Source: an uncultured Lachnospiraceae bacterium
Lineage (GTDB): Bacteria > Bacillota > Clostridia > Lachnospirales > Lachnospiraceae
Assembly (NCBI GenBank): GCA_910577175.1
Contig: CAJTLU010000002.1
Coordinates: 189,337 to 253,336, forward strand
Length of the DNA stretch: 64,000 nucleotides
Direction of reading: 5' to 3'
Part shown: one piece after another, positions 44,763 through 52,749 of the stretch
Layout: each line of letters begins with the position of its first letter
Numbering within the stretch: position 1 is the stretch's first letter
Translations under genes and position numbers: made by a program
The notes under the pieces: model-generated
What the model saw: the letters and a program-made list of their open reading frames with translations, nothing else
The model's database searches: none
Told to the model about the DNA's origin: nothing

Positions 44763-45986
44763 ATGAAGTATATAACGAGAAATCTGGAGAAGATAGTAAG
44801 CCAGGTCACAAAAGAATATCCGGTTGTGCTGGTTACCGGGCCCAGACAGGTGGGTAAGACCACCATGCTTCAAAAATTGATGGAAGGTACTGACAGAGGA
44901 TATGTCACACTGGATGACTTGAATGAAAGAGCTGTTGCAAAAACGGACCCGGAATTGTTTTTACAGCTGCATAAGCCGCCTGTATTGATAGATGAGGTTC
45001 AGTATGCACCAGAGCTTTTTACGTATATCAAGATACATGTGGATAAAAACCATGAGCCGGGAGCCTTCTGGCTGACGGGTTCACAAGTATTCAAGCTGAT
45101 GAGAGGCGTGCAGGAATCCTTGGCAGGAAGGGTAGCAGTTCTTTCCCTTACTTCCTTGTCCCAGGCAGAAATTTCCGGCGGGGAAACGGAGCCTTTTACG
45201 ATTGACATGGAGGTGCTGTCAGCCAGAAAAGAAGGCAGGGAGGAGGCGGATACAAGAGGCATTTTTGAACGAATCTACAAAGGCTCTATGCCGGCAATTG
45301 TGAGTGGCGCAATCAGCAACAGCCAGATTTTTTACGGCAGTTATTTAACTACTTATATTGAGCGGGATGTAAGGGACCTGTCTGATGCCATTGATTCGTT
45401 AAAATTCCTCCGATTTATTACTGCGGTGGCGGCAAGGTGCAGTCAGATGTTAAATGTCGCAGATATTGCAAGAGACGCGGATATTAATCAGTTGCAGGCA
45501 AAGAACTGGTTAGGGATTCTTGAGACATTAGGAATCATTTTCTATCTTCATCCATATTCTAACAACCTGTTAAAACGTCTTGTAAAAACACCAAAGCTAT
45601 ATTTTTATGATACTGGATTAGTTTGTTATCTGACCAGGTGGAATAGTGCAGAAACCTTGGAATGCGGCGCAATGAATGGCTCTATTTTGGAAAACTATGT
45701 AGTTGCTGAGATTGTGAAAACCTATTTAAACTGTGGAAAGGAACCATATCTGTACTATTATCGGGATAAGGACGCGAAAGAGATTGATATCGTGCTGGAG
45801 CATGACGGTGTGCTGAACCCGATTGAGATTAAGAAGACTTCAAATCCGGGGACAGAATTGATAAAAGTATTTGAATTGCTGGATAAGTCGTCTACGCCTC
45901 GTTCCAAGGGAGCGGTCATCTGCATGAAACCCGAGCTTAGTGCGATTGATAGGAATCATTATATTGTACCTGTTTGGATGATTTAA
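44763..45986 (+). CDS. AAA ATPase with DUF4143 domain
   Basis: 407 residues. Walker A TGPRQVGKTT near residue 26, Walker B PVLIDEVQYAPEL near 78, sensor-like FWLTGSQ near 103. The C-terminal DUF4143 nuclease-like domain includes EIDIVLEHDG and PIEIKKTSNPG (D-ExK-like pattern). Such proteins are common in clostridial and bacteroidal accessory regions and their function is not settled. ATG follows AAAGAAGGTTGCAAAT. Expression is probably governed by the tandem palindromes upstream. Confidence 0.9.
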   Translation: MKYITRNLEKIVSQVTKEYPVVLVTGPRQVGKTTMLQKLMEGTDRGYVTLDDLNERAVAKTDPELFLQLHKPPVLIDEVQYAPELFTYIKIHVDKNHEPGAFWLTGSQVFKLMRGVQESLAGRVAVLSLTSLSQAEISGGETEPFTIDMEVLSARKEGREEADTRGIFERIYKGSMPAIVSGAISNSQIFYGSYLTTYIERDVRDLSDAIDSLKFLRFITAVAARCSQMLNVADIARDADINQLQAKNWLGILETLGIIFYLHPYSNNLLKRLVKTPKLYFYDTGLVCYLTRWNSAETLECGAMNGSILENYVVAEIVKTYLNCGKEPYLYYYRDKDAKEIDIVLEHDGVLNPIEIKKTSNPGTELIKVFELLDKSSTPRSKGAVICMKPELSAIDRNHYIVPVWMI

Positions 45987-46012
45987 ATGGTTTTGAAAAG
46001 ATAGCATAAGGC
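45985..46012 (+). repeat. Duplicated gene tail (matches 47104-47131)
   Basis: AAATGGTTTTGAAA, then GATA, then CATAAGGCG, with two differences from the end of the gene at 46796-47128. It is the last few codons and stop of that gene type, left behind the ATPase gene. Confidence 0.5.
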
Positions 46013-46081
46013 GTTAAGCTGTTCTCAGGTTTCTAAGTAGTTTATTGTTCTTGGAACTTTGGGCAACAGCTTATTGATTGT

Positions 46082-46360
46082 TTGAATGAAATACAGTTCA
46101 CAACACTTGATATTACAGAAGATATTACAAATATAGCAAAGAAAATTATTGAAATGGGAATACTTACACAAAAAAGTTTTGATGACTGTCAGCATATAGG
46201 AGCAGCAGTTATAAATGAATGTGATTGTATTATTTCATGGAATTTTAAGCATATTGTAAATGTGAAGACAATTAGAGGCGTAAGGGCAATTACAAATCTG
46301 GAAGGATATAAAATGATTGAGATATGGAATCCTTCGGTGTTATTAGAAAGTGAGGAATGA
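46082..46360 (+). pseudogene. PIN-domain protein, N-terminally truncated
   Basis: About 92 codons, opening at a TTG without clear ribosome binding site. KSFDDCQHIGAAVINECDCI and ISWNFKHIVN are the C-terminal half of a PIN-type RNase, with Asp residues near ITEDITNIA and SFDDCQH. The N-terminal strand with the first catalytic Asp is missing. PIN toxins cleave RNA and are kept in check by an antitoxin; the next small gene may be that partner. Confidence 0.6.
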
Positions 46361-46362
46361 TT

Positions 46363-46539
46363 ATGATTGTAAAACCAATTATCAGCCCGGATTTTACCAT
46401 TGAAGATATTCATAAGATTAGGGAATATCACTATGAGCTTACAAAAGATATGACAACACAGGAAAAAATCAATTTTTATAATGAGGGTGGGAGAGCCTTT
46501 TTAAAAGAAATGGAGGAAAGAAAGCTACAGAAAGCGTAA
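46363..46539 (+). CDS. Small protein, possible partner of the PIN protein
   Basis: 58 residues from the ATG at 46363 (AGTGAGGA seven bases upstream; an ATG at 46357 is too close to it). It reads IISPDFTIEDIHKIREYHYE, then a charged helix. I believe similar small proteins accompany PIN-domain genes in Clostridia, but this is from memory and unverified. It overlaps the PIN fragment stop region. Confidence 0.6.
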   Translation: MIVKPIISPDFTIEDIHKIREYHYELTKDMTTQEKINFYNEGGRAFLKEMEERKLQKA

Positions 46540-46558
46540 TAGTTATGGAAGCAGAAAA

Positions 46559-46706
46559 AATCCGGAAAAAGCTTTACGGATATCAGAGGAAATTATAAAG
46601 AATACATATAGGACTTTAATGACGCGGGAAATGAAAGGGTGTTATGTATATTGTACGAATCAGGGTTTGGCAGAATATTTAAAAATGTGTCTGAATCGGG
46701 ATGCGG
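46559..46706 (+). repeat. Perfect 148-bp direct repeat of 44383-44530
   Basis: Identical by eye to the end of the DUF2075-like fragment, from AATCCGGAAAAAGCTTTACG to CTGAATCGGGATGCGG. It has no start codon of its own and is a duplicated gene tail. Confidence 0.9.
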
Positions 46707-46795
46707 GATAAATAGATAGGACGTGGCACAAATTAACATGTGACAAAATATTTTATAGCAGGTCTATAAAACGGGATGTGAAAGGACTGTTAGGT

Positions 46796-47128
46796 ATGAT
46801 AGATATCTCTCCAAAGGAACGGAATTTATTAAGTGCAATGCGGAAGCGTGCTCCGATGTTTGTGGGAGAATATTCCCTGGCTAAATTGAGTATCTTTTTA
46901 GGAGCATACAGTATAGCGTTAAAAGAGTATGGGTTGGATAATAGATATTGTATGATTCCGGAAGAATTTAATGAGTTTGTGCTTAAGAAATATAGCTTAT
47001 ATCCCTGTAATCGAAATTATGCTATGGTAATTTTGCAGAATATATCAGACGGGAAAGAAGCAATCGAGATGTTCTTTCAATTGTTGGACGAATTTTTGGA
47101 AGCAAATGGTTTTGAAAGGATATCATAA
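46796..47128 (+). CDS. Hypothetical protein
   Basis: About 110 residues from the ATG at 46796 (AAAGGA 11 bases upstream; a GTG at 46778 is the alternative). I do not recognise the family. The protein is soluble and probably helical, starting MIDISPKERNLLSAMRKRAP and ending LLDEFLEANGFERIS. A copy of its last codons is found at 45985. Confidence 0.55.
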   Translation: MIDISPKERNLLSAMRKRAPMFVGEYSLAKLSIFLGAYSIALKEYGLDNRYCMIPEEFNEFVLKKYSLYPCNRNYAMVILQNISDGKEAIEMFFQLLDEFLEANGFERIS

Positions 47129-47256
47129 GGCGGATACATCTAATCTCGAAAATGGACAAGCTATTATTCCGGAAATGTATAAAGTATTGTTCCTTTTCGG
47201 TTGATATTATTCCGAAGGTATAGTATACTATTTTGGAAAGTGAGGTGCGGTTCTTT

Positions 47257-48150
47257 ATGTATATAACGGTAAAACAAGCTGCAGAAAGGTGGGGGATTTC
47301 TGACAGGCGGGTGCGCATACTATGCTCGGAAGGGAAAATAGCAGGCGTTATCCGGGAAGGGAGCAGATGGATGATTCCGTCAGATGCGAAAAAGCCGGAG
47401 GACGGAAGGGTTAAGTCAACTGAAAGCCTGTTGGCGGCGATTAACAGAAAGAAGATGGAACTGGATTCCAGACGCCCTCTGACAAAGGGAGAATTGGAAC
47501 GTCTGACAGAGGAATTTGTTGTTGAGTACACCTATAATTCCAATGCGATTGAGGGAAATACGTTGACTCTTCGTGAGACCGATATGGTTTTGCGAGGTCT
47601 GACAATTGACAGAAAGCCGTTAAAGGATCATATGGAGGCAGTCGGGCATAAAGAGGCTTTTGAGTTTGTACGGGATTTAGTAAAAGAACAGGCGCCTTTA
47701 TCAGAGAGCATCATCAAACAGATTCATTATCTTGTATTGGCGGATAAGCGGGAGGACCGGGGAGTCTACAGAAGAGTTCCGGTCAGGATTATGGGTGCGA
47801 AGCATGAGCCGGTACAGCCCTATCTAATCCAACCTGAGATGGAACGATTGCTGGAGGCTTATAGAACCAGTACAGAGCATATCATTTCCCGCCTTGCACG
47901 GTTTCATATTGAATTTGAGAAGATACATCCTTTTATTGATGGAAATGGCAGAACCGGCCGGCTGCTTGTGAATCTGGAATTGATGAAAGCCAGATTCCCG
48001 CCGATTGATATTAAGTTTGCAGACCGGATTTCTTATTACAATGCGTTTGACGAGTACCAGGTAAAGCATAGTCCTGGAGCAATGGAAAAGCTGTTTGCAG
48101 GCTATGTGAATGCAAGGCTGGATAGTTACCTGATGATGTTGGAGGAATAA
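47257..48150 (+). CDS. Fic family protein with N-terminal DNA-binding-like domain
   Basis: 297 residues from the ATG at 47257 (GAGGTGCGGTTCTTT upstream). Residues 1-50 resemble a MerR-like/excisionase helix-turn-helix (ITVKQAAERWGISDRRVRIL). The Fic core has HPFIDGNGRTGR at about 224-235, which fits the HPFx(D/E)GNGRxxR catalytic motif. SNAIEG at about 95-100 fits the inhibitory (S/T)xxxE(G/N) motif, placed N-terminal as in class II Fic proteins. It likely transfers AMP to a protein target, self-inhibited. Part of its coding sequence is also present as a remnant at 44544. Confidence 0.93.
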   Translation: MYITVKQAAERWGISDRRVRILCSEGKIAGVIREGSRWMIPSDAKKPEDGRVKSTESLLAAINRKKMELDSRRPLTKGELERLTEEFVVEYTYNSNAIEGNTLTLRETDMVLRGLTIDRKPLKDHMEAVGHKEAFEFVRDLVKEQAPLSESIIKQIHYLVLADKREDRGVYRRVPVRIMGAKHEPVQPYLIQPEMERLLEAYRTSTEHIISRLARFHIEFEKIHPFIDGNGRTGRLLVNLELMKARFPPIDIKFADRISYYNAFDEYQVKHSPGAMEKLFAGYVNARLDSYLMMLEE

Positions 48151-48249
48151 CATATAAGGGAAGGAAAGATTTGAAAAGTGTTAAATGACGATGCCGGGGC
48201 TATCAGTAAATGCAAGATATGTTATGTACAGGGAGAATGAAATGTAACG

Positions 48250-49449
48250 ATGGAAAATTTGCTTGAACAAATAAATGAATTATACAAGGAAAATAGAGAG
48301 TGGAATTACTATGATGCAGAAATAAGCACCCCTTTTGATTCATATAAGGCTAAAAAATTTATTAAACAGTATTTTGAATATGGAGCTAAGAAAAGAGTAG
48401 TTTTACCATTTATAGATGAAATCGATTCGATAAGATATGTACATACAGTATCAACATTTTTTATTGGATTATTAATCAAACGAGAGATATGTCCGGAATT
48501 GACTATTCTGAGCCGTGGCTATGAGGATTATAAGTTCAGTTATTTATGGTTTTTAGTATGCTTATTTCATGACATGGGATATGCGATAGAAAATGATTGG
48601 ATGTACAAATATAAGTATAGACGCGAGGCGGAAGGCTTTTTACACCAATATGAGGTTGTAAAAGGAACTTATTGGAGACTAGGAAATATTTACCGTGACC
48701 TAGGGTTGATATATGTGGCTCCAACAAGATATAGTAAGTTCACTGTTTCGAGCAAGGAACGTTGGTTTTCTGATAGAATTTTTAGGGGAATTGAATTTAA
48801 TAATGGTACAATAATTAAGAAATCAATGTATACGCGTAAAACTGTTCTAAATTATTTAGAGTACTGTAAAATGACAGAAGGAATAAGGCATTATGACCAT
48901 GGGATAGTAGGTGGGTTGTGGTTATATGATAATTTGATGAAAAATTACTATAGGACATATAGGGAGGAAAGTACACGAAATCCTGATATCAGGATTGATA
49001 ATTTTTTGGTGGATGGGTATTGGCATTTTTCGTTTGAACAGAAAATAGTATTTGCATATTTGGCAGATTGTATTATCGCACATAATATATGGCCGGCGAA
49101 AAAAGATACACGTGATACATATCTCAAATGTGGGTTGGAAGAATTAGTACAACCTTGGTTTAAAAAGATATCATTTAGAAATAATCCTATTTTATTTATT
49201 TTGGCAATAGCGGATACGATTGAACCGGTAAAACTATATTCTGCAGAAGTAAATATGACTGAAGTGGAGATATGGAAAGGAATAAATATAAAAGCGGAGA
49301 GGAAAAGTCTCTTTATTAAACTTATGGATGACAAACTATCATTTCAGAAATTATTGGCTAAAGTAGATGGATTAGATGACTGGATTGATGTGAAGGTACA
49401 GGTATTTAAGAAAAGTAAGGAGATAAAGATAGATTATTGCATGTTTTGA
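48250..49449 (+). CDS. HD-domain protein of unknown function
   Basis: 399 residues, A/T-rich codon use. HD-type metal site elements: LFHDMGYAIE (His107-Asp108), RHYDHGIVGG, CIIAHNIW, and AIADTIEP. HD enzymes are phosphohydrolases or nucleotidases. The long inserts between motifs and the lack of any known partner domain leave the substrate open. It lies at the end of the accessory region with KptA, DUF4143, PIN and Fic, which suggests a role in conflict or defence (inference). Confidence 0.7.
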   Translation: MENLLEQINELYKENREWNYYDAEISTPFDSYKAKKFIKQYFEYGAKKRVVLPFIDEIDSIRYVHTVSTFFIGLLIKREICPELTILSRGYEDYKFSYLWFLVCLFHDMGYAIENDWMYKYKYRREAEGFLHQYEVVKGTYWRLGNIYRDLGLIYVAPTRYSKFTVSSKERWFSDRIFRGIEFNNGTIIKKSMYTRKTVLNYLEYCKMTEGIRHYDHGIVGGLWLYDNLMKNYYRTYREESTRNPDIRIDNFLVDGYWHFSFEQKIVFAYLADCIIAHNIWPAKKDTRDTYLKCGLEELVQPWFKKISFRNNPILFILAIADTIEPVKLYSAEVNMTEVEIWKGINIKAERKSLFIKLMDDKLSFQKLLAKVDGLDDWIDVKVQVFKKSKEIKIDYCMF

Positions 49450-50217
49450 AATTATGAAAAGTGCAGAAACAATAGCATAATTGTCAAAAGGATTTTGAAT
49501 ATGTTGTGGATATTGTGATTGAAAATGTATATGTTTGATGTAGTGGTGCAGATGATGAATAGCTTCTGCGATAAGTATAGCTAATGTGTATAATAGTGAT
49601 GTTTTGATTGTGACCGGTCTTATAAATTTAGTAGCATTAGGTATGATCAAAATAGGGATAAATGTATGGTGACGATATTTTGAAGAAAAATATATAAAAA
49701 AATCTGAAAAATAGACTAAATAATCGAGAAAAGAAGAAAAGCTTTTATCTGTGTTCTTCTAGAGTATTCATTTCATAAACTTACCCTGAGATTTTCCAAA
49801 TGTTATTTGGAAAATCTTAGAGACTGTTATTATGGTCCCATTATGCAATATTATTGCAGGCAAACGATGAAAAGCCCGTATATGGTATAGGGAAGAAGTT
49901 GCCGGGCAACCCGAACATCGGAACCTTTCAACGTAACGATTGAAAAAGAATGCTATTTGTGGTATATTTATCTTGCTTGAAGCTTTTACTATATGTAATT
50001 CATGTACTCATGTATTTATGTATAGTAAAATGTGTAAAAGTGGATAAAATAGGTAAGTTATAAATCTTGATTTACTTCACTTTTACCTCAAATTAATACA
50101 AAACTATGCTAATTTATGCAAAGATATGCAGAATATGATTAAAACAAGCAAGAAAGGAAATGTTCAAAAAGCCAGAAAATAGGAGGCTTTGTAGGGCTAT
50201 ACAAGGTTATGCAAGAT
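49450..50217. other. Long A/T-rich non-coding stretch
   Basis: No convincing gene over about 770 bp. It holds a very regular hairpin at 49789-49817 and, at about 49858-49943, a coding-looking remnant in one frame ending KKLPGNPNIGTFQRND and a stop, without start codon or known family. The last 150 bp before the phosphatase gene are rich in A and T and may hold its promoter. Confidence 0.4.
49789..49817. repeat. Perfect 13-bp hairpin
   Basis: AGATTTTCCAAAT (49789-49801) and its exact complement at 49805-49817 with a 3-nt loop. No T tract follows, so a terminator is not obvious. Confidence 0.6.
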
Positions 50218-50691
50218 ATGATAAAACTGCTTTTCATCTGCCACGGCAATATCTGCCGTTCCCCTATGGCAGAGTTTGTAATGAAGGATTTAATAGAGAA
50301 GGAAGGTCTTTCGGATTGCATTTTCGTGGCTTCTGCGGCGACAAGCACCGAGGAGCTTGGGAATGATATCCATTATGGGACAAGGTCGGTTTTGGAGCGG
50401 TACCGGATTCCGTTTGCGAGGCGGCAGGCGAGGCAGATTACCCGGGCGGATTATGGCGAGTATGATTATCTGGTCGGGATGGATAGCGCGAATATCCGCA
50501 ATATGCAGCGGGCATTCGGGGGAGACCCGGAGGGGAAGGTGTATAAGCTGCTTTCCTTTGCCGGAAATGGAAACGATGTGGCAGACCCGTGGTATACCGG
50601 GGATTTTGAGACGACCTACCGGGATGTGCAGGAGGGCTGCCAGGCGCTGCTGAAGCGGCTTAAGGCAGAGCTGAGAGGAGTAAGACAATGA
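50218..50691 (+). CDS. Low-molecular-weight protein tyrosine phosphatase
   Basis: 157 residues from the ATG at 50218 (AAGG about 10 bases upstream; an ATG at 50209 is possible). P-loop CHGNICRS with Cys8 and Arg14, and the general-acid loop DPWYTGDF (Asp about 123). It removes phosphate from protein tyrosine or arginine. It overlaps the MoxR gene by 4 bp, so it is part of the same operon as the MoxR-DUF58-transglutaminase set. Confidence 0.92.
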   Translation: MIKLLFICHGNICRSPMAEFVMKDLIEKEGLSDCIFVASAATSTEELGNDIHYGTRSVLERYRIPFARRQARQITRADYGEYDYLVGMDSANIRNMQRAFGGDPEGKVYKLLSFAGNGNDVADPWYTGDFETTYRDVQEGCQALLKRLKAELRGVRQ

Positions 50692-51626
50692 ATATCAATC
50701 AATCAGTCCGCGGGGTGCCGGAGGAGGTAAAGAAGGCGGTTACAGGGAAGGATGACTGTATCTATAAGGCGTTTGCGGCGATTCTGGCCGGAGGGCACAT
50801 TTTAATCGAGGATGTGCCGGGGGTAGGAAAGACTACGTTAGTTATGGCGTTTTCGAAGGCGCTTTCTTTAGAGAGTAACCGGATGCAGTTTACGCCGGAT
50901 GTGATGCCGGCGGATATTCTCGGGTTTAATATGTACCAGAAGGAAACGGGAAGCTTTGTTTACTATCCGGGCGCGGTTATGTGTAACCTATTTCTGGCAG
51001 ATGAGATAAACCGGACTTCTCCGAAAACCCAGTCTGCACTGTTGGAGGTAATGGAGGAAGGGATGGTTACCGTGGACGGGAAAAGCAGGAAGGTGCCGGA
51101 GCCGTTTATTGTAATGGCAACCCAGAATCCAAAGGGAAGCGCCGGGACACAGCTTTTGCCGGAGTCACAGCTGGACCGTTTTATGATTTGTATGAGCATG
51201 GGCTATCCCGGTCTGGACGATGAGGTGGAAATCCTGAAAGGTAAAAGCGGTTCCTCTGTTCTTCAGGTGAATCCGGTGCTCAGTATGGAGCAGCTGATTT
51301 CTGTAAAGGAGCAGGTGGAGGAGGTTCATGTGAGTGAGCCGCTGTTTATGTATATTGCAACATTGTCAAAATCGACCAGGGAGCATGCTTATATTGAGCT
51401 GGGCTTAAGCCCGAGAGGCTCCATTGCCTGCGTCCGTATGGCGAAGGCGTGGGCTTATTTACACGGAAGAGACTATGTTTTGCCGGAGGATGTCGCTGAC
51501 ATTTTTCTGGATGTGTCGAAGCACAGAATCGTGCTGAATGCAAAGGCAAGGGTAGGCAGGGTTTCGGCGGCGGCGGTGTTGGAGGAAGTTTTGTCCAAGA
51601 CAAAGCAGCCGGCGTCCTATCGGTAA
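50688..51626 (+). CDS. MoxR-family AAA ATPase
   Basis: 312 residues. Walker A EDVPGVGKTT, Walker B LFLADEINRTSPKTQSALLE, sensor 1 VMATQNPKGSAGTQLLPESQ; the LDRF arginine-finger region follows. MoxR ATPases act as chaperones and are regularly encoded next to DUF58 and transglutaminase-like genes, as here. The target complex is unknown. Confidence 0.94.
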   Translation: MNINQSVRGVPEEVKKAVTGKDDCIYKAFAAILAGGHILIEDVPGVGKTTLVMAFSKALSLESNRMQFTPDVMPADILGFNMYQKETGSFVYYPGAVMCNLFLADEINRTSPKTQSALLEVMEEGMVTVDGKSRKVPEPFIVMATQNPKGSAGTQLLPESQLDRFMICMSMGYPGLDDEVEILKGKSGSSVLQVNPVLSMEQLISVKEQVEEVHVSEPLFMYIATLSKSTREHAYIELGLSPRGSIACVRMAKAWAYLHGRDYVLPEDVADIFLDVSKHRIVLNAKARVGRVSAAAVLEEVLSKTKQPASYR

Positions 51627-51639
51627 AAGGAAGAGTAGC

Positions 51640-52740
51640 ATGTCTAGCTTTATAAATTTATTTTTTGTGACGATTGCAGCGTTCTATTTTGCGCTGATGT
51701 ATGAAAATGCGGCAATTATGCTGTTAGCTTACTTGTTGGCGGCATTTTTTGTAGTTTCGCTCTTCGGGGTATCGTTCCGGGTTGTTATGGTGAAGGCGAG
51801 GTTAGAAATTCCCGTCGGAATTTCGGAGCCGGGAAAAGAGAGTATAGTCCGGCTTGTGGTGACCAACGGGTGTCCGTTTCCAGTGCGGCGGATAAAAGCG
51901 TTGCTTAGTGTGGAAGATAGGCTCAACGGGAAGAGGACAGACAGCTGGATGAAGCTGTCTGCAGTTCCGCGGGGAGAAAACGCCCTTGTCGGCAGGCTTT
52001 CCTTTTCCGACGCCGGAAATTATACCGTTATACTGAAAAAGCTGCGGGTTTATGACCGGACAGGTCTGCTGCATGGGGACAGTAAGGAAAGCAGCGTGGC
52101 GGATATCCAGATTCTTCCTGTCTTACATGAGGTGCCGGTACAGCTGACGGCGGCAACAAAAAATTTTTGCGGCGAATCGGATGTGTATGACGGACATAGG
52201 TCAGGAGATGATAGCAGCGAGCTGTTTCAGATAAGGGAATACCGGGAGGGAGACCAGCTCCGGGATATCCATTGGAAGCTGACGGCAAAGCAGGAAGAGC
52301 TTATGGTAAAGGAGCATTCGTTTCCAAAGCCCTGCCCGGTTGTATTGTTTTTGGATTTTCATCCAGGGAAGCGGCTGGAGAAGAAGGAACGGCTGATTTC
52401 TTACATGGAAACGGCTGCCAGTCTTTCCTTTTCTATTATGGATGCGGGCTGTCCGCATTATATCGTATGGTATGATGGCGAGGAAGCGGATTTAAAGCGT
52501 TTGCGGGTAGAGGATGAGGAAAGTCTGTTTTATTTTATCGGGATGCTGATGCAGATTCGTTGGAGACAGCCAAAGGAGGAGCCGGTACAGCGTTACAGGG
52601 AAAAATACCAGATGGAGCCGTATGTGTGGGCACTTTCGCTGGACGAGGAGCTTCAGCTTAGAAAAGGGGAGGAGGTTGTTGTAAGGTTTTCGGAAAAGAA
52701 TTTAGAACAATCGTTGTCGCAGAGAGAGCTATTATTATAA
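51640..52740 (+). CDS. DUF58 domain protein
   Basis: 366 residues with two N-terminal membrane helices and the DUF58 signature IREYREGDQLRDIHWKLTAK. DUF58 proteins have a vWA-like part and pair with MoxR ATPases. It lies 13 bp after the MoxR gene, with AAAGGAAGAGTAGC before the ATG. The role is not established, probably envelope related. Confidence 0.93.
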   Translation: MSSFINLFFVTIAAFYFALMYENAAIMLLAYLLAAFFVVSLFGVSFRVVMVKARLEIPVGISEPGKESIVRLVVTNGCPFPVRRIKALLSVEDRLNGKRTDSWMKLSAVPRGENALVGRLSFSDAGNYTVILKKLRVYDRTGLLHGDSKESSVADIQILPVLHEVPVQLTAATKNFCGESDVYDGHRSGDDSSELFQIREYREGDQLRDIHWKLTAKQEELMVKEHSFPKPCPVVLFLDFHPGKRLEKKERLISYMETAASLSFSIMDAGCPHYIVWYDGEEADLKRLRVEDEESLFYFIGMLMQIRWRQPKEEPVQRYREKYQMEPYVWALSLDEELQLRKGEEVVVRFSEKNLEQSLSQRELLL

Positions 52741-52749
52741 AGACAGGTC

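Noticed and set aside
49372..49650. 92-codon minus-strand ORF
   Set aside because: Low-complexity A/T-rich translation, partly antisense to the HD-domain gene, no ribosome binding site.
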